Below are positions 43,601 through 48,540 of a stretch of 64,000 bases of DNA, in pieces. The notes beneath the pieces were generated by a model, which had not been told where the DNA came from, ran no database searches, and saw only the letters and a program-made list of their open reading frames with translations. The translations under genes were made by a program, and so were the position numbers. This DNA comes from Candidatus Hydrothermarchaeum profundi (GTDB lineage: Archaea > Hydrothermarchaeota > Hydrothermarchaeia > Hydrothermarchaeales > Hydrothermarchaeaceae): the NCBI GenBank assembly GCA_002011125.2, contig MTMF02000009.1, positions 898,989 through 962,988 of the forward strand. The letters are read 5' to 3'. The stretch's first letter is position 1; each line of letters starts with the position of its first letter.

Positions 43601-43743
43601 AAACTCCTCTAGAGATAACGACTTGTACGACTTGTCATGATTCGACGCTTTATAACAACGCTAAGGCTAATTTCAACCGTTCTGCCTCAAAGGATTGTAC
43701 CTACTGCCATCCTTTCCCAGATAAACTGCCAGGAGGGGACTAA
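37636..43743 (+). CDS. Large membrane-anchored multiheme c-type cytochrome, about 33 CxxCH motifs (2035 aa)
   Basis: A signal peptide and two beta domains (~1-280) match the whole 16556-17476 protein. Two hydrophobic segments follow, separated by a basic stretch ('SSTKKKF'): the first corresponds to that protein's C-terminal helix, the second to the giant cytochrome's signal peptide. Then comes a heme region starting 'DTGRYNISKPNLEIE', like the giant cytochrome. I count 33 CxxCH, plus three CX4CH, one CX6CH, two CX11CH ('CVGYNATSGEGSCH', once per repeat) and two longer or odd ones. A perfect 444-codon repeat sits in the C-terminal half. Topology is probably outside-in-outside, with hemes extracytoplasmic. 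Strong Shine-Dalgarno GGAGGAAGG. Its role is likely electron transfer across the envelope. Confidence 0.9.
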   Translation: MSIIKIAAILVILALLLSAGDAYAAQINESTGPGGYGWQQVYDVPPGAKTTAVTATRITGSADRKYYDYGYKKIQISGRYENYWSTDSGWWYVSGTSPNIYITIYDNASNVVVGPDLGVSTTRGLGTYNYTWGSSSNETPGEWTVLVRNQSSPTGSIVAQFKIFVRGQLNVTAISVNSTSPRVGDTLLINATLKDHTNALVGSTSLGSGQVTAYIVGPGENSEVALSDADDDGYWTGEFTPNTYGDYIIVVKATDGHNKWIDGRGSQKIAVTGSFPSSFFGSLFRGIIGLFIVFWLLRSSTKKKFSIFFIIALLILVGGVSAIDTGRYNISKPNLEIEGSTTANQLDSTARGCITSVDNSSCHLRDNNFGTGDYQQRGTTDLSGVTHPGANRDVAGFFPDWVHMHHGGSNWPQWYWDITGTTGNDASGLANITSPRVSSLAKGNGDAQIGSGFDAAFNRTHYDADRDAYESLPFLGQPYDIGGNNPQMPKSCTYGAQPALGGVAEPFPDQESLGCHGTRELGDTLARDYPRSDNVNCTDCHGSITVQSTNTKHGSVAGANCTSCHNAYYNSSVSKYQLDGSTNITVYYCANSTCHQSSVITPLNTSYLHAGRDCRYCHGHGHNITSTPKSTPSLWWNTTCGSQDDTCHGSGAPSPRNVGVVQHNVTNPFSSPPNCTDCHSYTSSAHNVSSIPACSKCHNTTSTWGKARANQSVPNWISSQTNNMTHGDLGRGNRSNLSCNFCHNDTSYHFPGYRNTNYETQGCNNTLCHGNASSSLMASNLTQINRSHSNLNCKACHNNQTIYSESSNKTLGPITIDTNIHASNSSWLIPFNVTTRGYVTNTTCLNCHNNRTYIDQSLNCTGCHGINGKLNVHTDLNVEATVGDGIHNTGDCGACHADPSRDIFVNFSAVNESVHRNLNVNASNSTPLSWGNVTKACWACHGNGSQPSGHPSNYKTPWNCTYCHTRNASGLGNFSAPLVYEHFDNESTLVNIDINVSVGCVDCHNNSVVDANDTLYRSIVQTGRSNVSHYGSSSGLLPGGQPSRNCTACHRNQTTAKTWGIRDRYPFTNNIFGNRTIRHSGNETNSDDSTYCVKCHNTSTSSSGFFDGSPDVSLLVNLHSEQLFGATPPGKVASVHFYFDWEGDDSAEYPPGNGSVENKAYESCPACHNNTGLTGEGADAANAKVCEDCHVINESLGKPNGPYPGPVGPSGPLVNKFVLRSDYDNASVPVVKEHINATDYYTGTEINVTTNLSEIFGSTLKRSTSCVGYNATSGEGSCHGVSWEFRGSAGSFFAFNRNRSVNESNATYHYQLIVDYLPDTRNCTFCHLSTDENLRKAWGNATYIPNSTVRAHNETSNSQCYDCHAGGTAPYNFHTTSVNPGIGGADCGSAGCHADSSKNIWVNFSAVNESVHRNLNVNASNSTPLSWGNVTKACWACHGNGSQPSGHPSNYKTPWNCTYCHTRNASGLGNFSAPLVYEHFDNESTLVNIDINVSVGCVDCHNNSVVDANDTLYRSIVQTGRSNVSHYGSSSGLLPGGQPSRNCTACHRNQTTAKTWGIRDRYPFTNNIFGNRTIRHSGNETNSDDSTYCVKCHNTSTSSSGFFDGSPDVSLLVNLHSEQLFGATPPGKVASVHFYFDWEGDDSAEYPPGNGSVENKAYESCPACHNNTGLTGEGADAANAKVCEDCHVINESLGKPNGPYPGPVGPSGPLVNKFVLRSDYDNASVPVVKEHINATDYYTGTEINVTTNLSEIFGSTLKRSTSCVGYNATSGEGSCHGVSWEFRGSAGSFFAFNRNRSVNESNATYHYQLIVDYLPDTRNCTFCHLSTDENLRKAWGNATYIPNSTKQSHSTSLTNTECYGCHTEDNQAPYNFHSATLATTNCRGCHFSWTTMNNTKNAPTKYVNQTLFNTSVHGNSSVIDCQDCHTGSHGTFESGGGPEEYTWKWCECCHTVMPTYANKTPIISTGIGLRHNLTRKPQYLYYNISGTLQTPLEITTCTTCHDSTLYNNAKANFNRSASKDCTYCHPFPDKLPGGD
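40348..41679 (+). repeat. 1332-bp direct repeat, copy 1, within the 2035-aa cytochrome gene
   Basis: Identical by eye to 41839-43170 (offset 1491 bases). It encodes 444 residues with eight CxxCH and one CX11CH. A 159-base spacer separates the copies. Sequence on both sides of each copy is homologous but diverged, so identity stops sharply at the borders. Confidence 0.95.
41839..43170 (+). repeat. 1332-bp direct repeat, copy 2, within the 2035-aa cytochrome gene
   Basis: Second copy, in frame. The coding strand of much of the repeat is rich in T and G at third positions and uses CGT/CGG for arginine, unlike the AGA/AGG-rich sequence around it. This also explains the long open antisense frames in the track at the same places. 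Confidence 0.95.
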
Positions 43744-43744
43744 A

Positions 43745-44269
43745 ATGCAAGCAAGAACGACTTGGTCTATGGTATTATCGGCGATTCTCCTAGTCGTTAT
43801 AGCAGTAATGGCTATTTATCCTGGAAAAACCACTTTCGCAGGAAGTCATACCATTCATTCTATCCGCAATAGCACAGATTATGGTGATGCTCAATTCTGC
43901 TGGAAGTGTCATCCGAGCCAGGTGGTGAATGTCACATCATCTGGAAATTATACGGCTCATAACTCAACTGCATGTATATGTCATGGTTACCTTCCAAATT
44001 ATACCCAGCTTAGCGGACCTTTTGGATACTATACTCCAAGGACTATAAATCTAGAGCATAATCTAACGATGAACATCTACTGTACCAATTGTCATACTAA
44101 TTATAATGAGAGTGAAACAGTTGGGGCGATAATTATATACTCTGACGGTACTAAAACCGAGAACCAATCTGCCCATTATATCTACTTTAACGGTAGTAGT
44201 TCTTCATCTATTGAGGAGACTTATAATAGAAGCTGGAGTTATTTCAACAGAAGCTTCGGTAGTCCTTAA
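43745..44269 (+). CDS. Small membrane-anchored diheme c-type cytochrome
   Basis: The track ORF begins at 43637 inside the previous gene. The ATG at 43745 has a strong Shine-Dalgarno (AGGAGGGG) and starts the real 174-aa product, with an N-terminal signal/anchor helix ('VLSAILLVVIAVMAIY'). Two CxxCH are present ('CWKCH', 'CTNCH') plus a 'CICHG' that lacks the normal spacing. Numerous N-x-S/T sequons suggest glycosylation. It begins one base after the stop of the 2035-aa cytochrome, so they are co-translated. It is probably a small carrier passing electrons between the membrane and the large cytochromes. Confidence 0.82.
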   Translation: MQARTTWSMVLSAILLVVIAVMAIYPGKTTFAGSHTIHSIRNSTDYGDAQFCWKCHPSQVVNVTSSGNYTAHNSTACICHGYLPNYTQLSGPFGYYTPRTINLEHNLTMNIYCTNCHTNYNESETVGAIIIYSDGTKTENQSAHYIYFNGSSSSSIEETYNRSWSYFNRSFGSP

Positions 44270-44362
44270 ACGATGTGTAAGAAAATAAACCTCACTTATA
44301 AATTAAATTTCTGGAATATTTTCAATTGTTAGAAGCTTTTTCTTCTGAAAGAGGTTAAAGGA

Positions 44363-44686
44363 ATGGTAAAAGTAACTAAAAAAGCAGCAGAGGAAATTAA
44401 GAATATTTTAGAAAAAGAAAATAAGCTTGGGTACGGTCTAAGGATATTCATCGCAGGTGCGAGCTGTGGAGGGCCACATTACGGCCTTGCCTTGGAAGAG
44501 AAGCCCGGGGAAGGAGATAAAGTAATAGAGAGCAACGATGTCAAGATATTTTTAGACGAGAAGACCGCTTATTATCTTGAAGATGTGGAGCTGGATTACA
44601 TCGAGACTCCAGAGGGTTCTTGGTTCTCATTAAGCAATCCAAACGTAGACTCAGCTTGTGGTAGCGGGTGTAATTCTTGCTATTAA
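44363..44686 (+). CDS. A-type Fe-S carrier (IscA/HesB family)
   Basis: 107 aa with the family pattern: 'VTKKAAEEIKNIL' at the start, the first conserved Cys in 'AGASCGGPHYGLAL' and a C-terminal cysteine cluster. The cluster reads 'SACGSGCNSCY' instead of the usual CGCG, giving three tail cysteines with C-x3-C-x2-C spacing, so cluster binding may differ. It binds or delivers Fe-S clusters. A TATA-like 'CTTATAAATT' is about 70 bases upstream and 'AAGAGG' precedes the ATG. Its stop overlaps the stop of the convergent DUF63 gene. Confidence 0.85.
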   Translation: MVKVTKKAAEEIKNILEKENKLGYGLRIFIAGASCGGPHYGLALEEKPGEGDKVIESNDVKIFLDEKTAYYLEDVELDYIETPEGSWFSLSNPNVDSACGSGCNSCY

Positions 44687-45465
44687 CCTAATAGCATTAT
44701 TTTAAAGGTATCTCTCAATCCAGGGGAATATCCTAACAAGAAAATTGCATAATACCACAGTGAGTTCTCATCTATTTTTTCCAGTAAGGAAATTGCTATT
44801 ATAAGAATGAGTATCTTAAGGGGATATAAAACTAGAGCTGTATTTGCTAAATGTATAAGATAGTTCTCAAAGACATGCTCTTCCCAGTAGCCGTAAAACT
44901 GGATGGCTATAAAAGTAGCGCTCGCATCAAGCATATGGGAGGAGTAGATAAGAGAGATTACTTTACTCTTGATTTTAAATGCTCTCAAGAAGAAGAGAAT
45001 AAAAAGAGAGGATACTACAGTTACAGCGATTATCTGGAGTAAGGGAACCCAAAAGCGAATATTTTGTAATAGCAATGCTAGAGGGTATGCTAGAAATCCT
45101 AGCCCAAAACCAAAAAAGGACTTATGGTACTCTATCCCCTTTTTATTTTCTAATATCAGCGCTATACCTAGGCTGAAGAAGGTTAATAGGAAGATTGTTA
45201 GGAAAATCCCGGGAGTTATAAAGAAAAATGATGTTGGCAAGATGTGAGCGTCCGTTAAAGCGCGTAATATTGATGCTAATGTTAAGAAGGGGATAGTAGC
45301 AAAGTAAAACTCTCTATTAATCGAGATTCTTAGCTTTTTAAGCATCTTGTCCGCTAAAATAATGCCTATTCCAAGTAGAAGGCCATAAATTATAGTATTG
45401 TAAATATTATAGCCTGTACCTTTATAGATGGGTTTTATGAAATGTTCTGATATAAAGTCAATCAT
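44683..45465 (-). CDS. DUF63 integral membrane protein
   Basis: 260 aa with about seven hydrophobic segments. 'YNIYNTIIYGLLLG' and 'LTLASILRALTDA' near the N-terminus and 'SHMLDASATFIAI' later match the euryarchaeal DUF63 family, whose function is unknown. It diverges from the winged-helix gene: the start codons are about 35 bases apart and share an AT-rich promoter. It converges with the Fe-S carrier gene. No function can be assigned. Confidence 0.8.
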   Translation of the reverse strand: MIDFISEHFIKPIYKGTGYNIYNTIIYGLLLGIGIILADKMLKKLRISINREFYFATIPFLTLASILRALTDAHILPTSFFFITPGIFLTIFLLTFFSLGIALILENKKGIEYHKSFFGFGLGFLAYPLALLLQNIRFWVPLLQIIAVTVVSSLFILFFLRAFKIKSKVISLIYSSHMLDASATFIAIQFYGYWEEHVFENYLIHLANTALVLYPLKILILIIAISLLEKIDENSLWYYAIFLLGYSPGLRDTFKIMLLG

Positions 45466-45499
45466 ATTTATATAGCTCGTTTACAGATTGAAATTCTAT

Positions 45500-45781
45500 A
45501 TGATGTCTAATCTAAGGAGGGAAATCGACCTCATCCATAGGCATGTTTTCATATTGAAACTTGTATTAGAAAATGAGCCTATTGGGATTTTAAAGCTTTC
45601 CGATCTTAGCCACCTCCCACAGCATAAGGTTAGATATTCTCTAAGAGTTTTAGAGCAGATGGGTTTGATAAGACCTTCCCTGCATGGTGCGGTCTCTACT
45701 AAGGCTGCTAAAAACTTTCTCAAAACTCTGCCTGAGGAAGTAGAGGAGCTTATAGCTAAGCTGGAGATCTTAAGGACCTAG
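45500..45781 (+). CDS. Winged-helix transcriptional regulator (small, archaeal)
   Basis: About 93 aa. The track start is a TTG at 45488; the ATG at 45500 (or the next, 45503) is preferred because a TATA box 'ATTTATATAG' (about 45466-45475) lies ~25-30 bases upstream, making a leaderless mRNA. The protein has a helix-turn-helix core 'IGILKLSDLSHLPQHKVRYSLRVLEQMGLI', with the wing in 'RPSLHGAVSTK' and a C-terminal helix. It resembles small archaeal wHTH repressors. The target is unknown; the divergent DUF63 gene is an obvious candidate. Confidence 0.72.
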   Translation: MMSNLRREIDLIHRHVFILKLVLENEPIGILKLSDLSHLPQHKVRYSLRVLEQMGLIRPSLHGAVSTKAAKNFLKTLPEEVEELIAKLEILRT

Positions 45782-46213
45782 TTTATAATGGTCTTTATCA
45801 ACGGAAGCTGTTTTAATGACTTTCTCCGATACATATACTGGGGAGTTCGTTCTTACTGCTAGCGCTAGACTATCACTCGGTCTAGCATCAAATTCGAATT
45901 CATCACCGTTCTTCTCCACTATTAATCTAGCGAAGAAAACTCCGTCATTAAGGTCGTCTATTATGACTTTTTTTATCCTAGAATTCAGACCCTCCAATAT
46001 AGAAAGTAAAAGGTCGTGGGTTAGAGGTCGTGGGTAAGGTAGTTTCTCCAAAGCGGTCTGTATAGAAAATGCTTCAGCCGCTCCGATATAGATAGGCAGT
46101 ACCTTCTCTTCGTCATTTTCAAGGAAAACTATTGGCGTTGACCCCTCTGGGGAGCTTGCCATATAAACGCCTGCTACTTTTACCTGCTGATATCCTGTTT
46201 CTGTGTCTACCAT
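45770..46213 (-). CDS. Bifunctional nuclease family protein (BFN/DUF151)
   Basis: 147 aa. 'FLENDEEKVLPIYIGAAEA' and 'FDARPSDSLALAVRT' are the signatures of the DUF151/BFN family, which includes a bacterial and plant nuclease domain. The archaeal proteins are uncharacterised. The gene converges with the winged-helix gene, overlapping its 3' end by 12 bases, and diverges from leuC with 100 bases between the starts. The family is sure, the activity here is not. Confidence 0.85.
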   Translation of the reverse strand: MVDTETGYQQVKVAGVYMASSPEGSTPIVFLENDEEKVLPIYIGAAEAFSIQTALEKLPYPRPLTHDLLLSILEGLNSRIKKVIIDDLNDGVFFARLIVEKNGDEFEFDARPSDSLALAVRTNSPVYVSEKVIKTASVDKDHYKLGP

Positions 46214-46316
46214 ACTACTACTTCACCCTCATTGCATAAAATTGTTTTCTATAACGTTGTTATTCAATGCTGTAATGGAAAGGTTTTTGAATTCTTTCTA
46301 ATTGACAGTAAGACGG

Positions 46317-47585
46317 ATGTATAATGGAATGACTATTGCTGAAAAAATTCTGGCTAAGAAATCTGGTAAAAAGAAAGTCGAGCCAGGAGAAATAATTGAA
46401 GCTGAGGTAGACTATATAATGGTTAACGATGTCACGGGGCTTCCAGCCTTTGAGGTGTTTGAGAATTTTAACGTTGCGCCATTGAGAGATAAAATCGTAT
46501 TAATACCCGATCATTATGTCCCAAACAAGGATGTTCCTTCTGCAGAGCAAGCTAAAGCTATGCGAATCTTCGCTAAAAAATATAATCTACCCTATTATTA
46601 TGAAGTGGGAAGTAGTGGCGTATGCCATCAGCACATGATAGAAAAGGGATTTGCTGCTCCTGGCAGATTGATAGTGGGAGCAGATTCGCATACATGTTCC
46701 TACGGAGCTCTGGGGGCTTTCTCAACAGGTATAGGCTCTACAGAGGCTGCTTGTGCAATGGCTCTGGGTAACTTATGGTTCCGTGTTCCAGAATCCCAGA
46801 AATTCATTATAGAAGGAAAAACAAGGAAATATGTTATGGGGAAAGACGTGATACTTCATATAATTGGGGATATAGGGGTAGATGGAGCGTTATATAAATC
46901 TATGGAATTCTATGGTTCCACAGTTGAATCATTCCCATTAGCGGATAGAATTTCTATAGCTAATATGACCGTAGAGGCTGGAGCTAAGGCAGGTATTATC
47001 CCTCCAGATAATACAGTATACGAATACTTGAAGGGCAGGGTTATCGGGGAGTATGAACCAGTATTCGCTGATTCAACTGCTGAATATATTGAAACTTTCT
47101 CTTACGATGCCATCGAGATTCCATGTACAGTAGCTAAGCCTTATCTACCGTCTAATATTGCCCCTGCTTCTGAGCTTGGAGACATAACAATCGATCAGGC
47201 ATATCTGGGATCATGCACTAACGGGAGAATAGAGGATCTTAGAATAGCTGCTAAAATTTTGAAGGGGAAAAAAATACACCCAAATGTTAGAATGATAGTA
47301 GTGCCAGCGAGTAAGGAAGTATACGAGCAAGCCTTGGAGGAGGGAATCATTAAAGTTTTCCTAGACGCTAATGCATATGTCTCTGGCCCTACATGTGGCG
47401 CGTGCCTTGGCGGTTATATGGGCGTATTAGCGAGGGGAGAGAGGTGCATTTCTTCGACAAATCGGAATTTTATTGGCAGGATGGGTCATAAAGAAAGCGA
47501 GGTGTATCTCGCTAATCCTGCAGTAGTTGCCGCTAGCGCTATAACAGGTAGGATTACTGATCCCGGAGAGGTTGAGCATGGATAA
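46317..47585 (+). CDS. leuC: 3-isopropylmalate/(homo)aconitate-type dehydratase, large subunit
   Basis: 422 aa from the ATG at 46317 (the track's TTG at 46302 is less likely; ATG 46329 is also possible). The three Fe-S cysteines are visible in 'GADSHTCSYGALGAF', 'GSCTNGRIEDLRIA' and 'GPTCGACLGG'. Typical motifs 'DHYVPNKD' and 'CHQHMIEKG' are present. With the small subunit encoded next it isomerises 2-isopropylmalate in leucine synthesis. In archaea the same subunits may also serve citramalate, which cimA in this window would produce. HacA (homoaconitase) is the alternative. Confidence 0.9.
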   Translation: MYNGMTIAEKILAKKSGKKKVEPGEIIEAEVDYIMVNDVTGLPAFEVFENFNVAPLRDKIVLIPDHYVPNKDVPSAEQAKAMRIFAKKYNLPYYYEVGSSGVCHQHMIEKGFAAPGRLIVGADSHTCSYGALGAFSTGIGSTEAACAMALGNLWFRVPESQKFIIEGKTRKYVMGKDVILHIIGDIGVDGALYKSMEFYGSTVESFPLADRISIANMTVEAGAKAGIIPPDNTVYEYLKGRVIGEYEPVFADSTAEYIETFSYDAIEIPCTVAKPYLPSNIAPASELGDITIDQAYLGSCTNGRIEDLRIAAKILKGKKIHPNVRMIVVPASKEVYEQALEEGIIKVFLDANAYVSGPTCGACLGGYMGVLARGERCISSTNRNFIGRMGHKESEVYLANPAVVAASAITGRITDPGEVEHG

Positions 47586-48069
47586 GATAAGAGGACGTGT
47601 ATGGAAATTTGGGTCTAATGTTGACACTGATCAGATAATACCCGCAGAATACCTTGTTACAGGAGACCCTAAAAAACTTGCAGGACATGCTTTTGAAAAA
47701 GTTAGACCAGACTTCGCTAAAAAAGTAAAAAAAGGGGATATAATAGTTGGAGAAGAAAACTTTGGTTGTGGATCAAGCAGAGAGCATGCTCCGCGGGCTT
47801 TGATTGGATGCGGCATTTCCTGTGTTATTGCTAACTCATTTGCTAGGATATTTTTCAGAAATTCTATAAATATCGGCTTGCCTTTAATTGAGTGCGCCGT
47901 AGAGGCTACTGAGGGGGATATACTTGAGATTGATTTCGAAAACGGCAGGATATTGAATACGAACTCTGGTAGAGAATATCGCTTTAAGCCCTTACCGGAT
48001 TTCTTACTAGATCTTTTAAAGGCCGGAGGGATAGTAGAGTATACTAAAAGAAAATTAGCTAGTAACTAA
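47578..48069 (+). CDS. leuD: 3-isopropylmalate/(homo)aconitate-type dehydratase, small subunit
   Basis: 163 aa. The ATG at 47578 with 'CCCGGAGAGG' upstream is preferred to the track's TTG at 47572. It overlaps leuC by 8 bases. 'NVDTDQIIPAEYL' and 'GCGSSREHAPRAL' are family signatures. The specificity loop reads 'YLVT'. As I recall, methanogen isopropylmalate and homoaconitate subunits differ at this loop (YLV- versus YLRT), so the reading is closer to LeuD with a mixed last position. Probable activity on isopropylmalate and methylmalate. Confidence 0.9.
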   Translation: MDKIRGRVWKFGSNVDTDQIIPAEYLVTGDPKKLAGHAFEKVRPDFAKKVKKGDIIVGEENFGCGSSREHAPRALIGCGISCVIANSFARIFFRNSINIGLPLIECAVEATEGDILEIDFENGRILNTNSGREYRFKPLPDFLLDLLKAGGIVEYTKRKLASN

Positions 48070-48540
48070 CTCAGTATACAATCTCGGTTCTATATTTTCC
48101 TCTGTGTAGCCGAGTGTCTTGATAAATCTAATTAAATCTCTTTTCCTGTGTTTCTCCGTACTTATGATTTCAAAATCAGCAAAACAGCCTGCCCCCTCTA
48201 CTTCATTCAATTCGATAGTTATATCCCCGTAGCGGTAAATTTTTCTTGTTTTTCTTACTACTACAAGCTCTTCAAATCCCAGTTTTTTTAAAATAGCTAA
48301 GAGTCCAACTTTTTCTCCTACCTCCACCTCTATTTCTCTAAAAAGAGTGTTTTCTCTGTCTATAATCTCTTTATACCCAAGAAAATATCTCCCCTCTACC
48401 TCTCTAATCCTAAGAAGCTTTCGATCAGGCATTTTAAAATAGGTGTCAATTTGCCTCTCTGACCTGATAAACGTGGCAAAAGATATTTTCTTTTCTAGTT
48501 CTTCTATACTTCGAAGCCTTATTTTCACTTCAATCTCGAT
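48055..48540 (-). CDS. CYTH-domain protein (CyaB-like) with probable non-AUG start
   Basis: The track ORF starts at a GTG (48528) and lacks the family's N-terminal ExExK motif. Reading four codons further upstream gives 'IEIEVKIRLRS', in which E-I-E-V-K is exactly that motif. No ATG, GTG or TTG precedes it in frame nearby, so start at ATC (48540) or a nearby rare codon is likely. An ATT at 48558 has GGAGGT 6 bases upstream. The rest shows 'DTYFK', 'LRIRE', 'EIEVEV' and 'ITIELNEVEG', normal for CYTH domains that bind triphosphates (adenylate cyclase type IV, thiamine triphosphatase). Substrate unknown. It overlaps the aminotransferase gene. Confidence 0.72.
   Translation of the reverse strand: MEIEVKIRLRSIEELEKKISFATFIRSERQIDTYFKMPDRKLLRIREVEGRYFLGYKEIIDRENTLFREIEVEVGEKVGLLAILKKLGFEELVVVRKTRKIYRYGDITIELNEVEGAGCFADFEIISTEKHRKRDLIRFIKTLGYTEENIEPRLYTELVTS

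Noticed and set aside
43637-43744. 36-codon N-terminal extension of the small diheme cytochrome
   Set aside because: It lies out of frame inside the preceding cytochrome gene, and a strong Shine-Dalgarno plus signal/anchor segment start at 43745.
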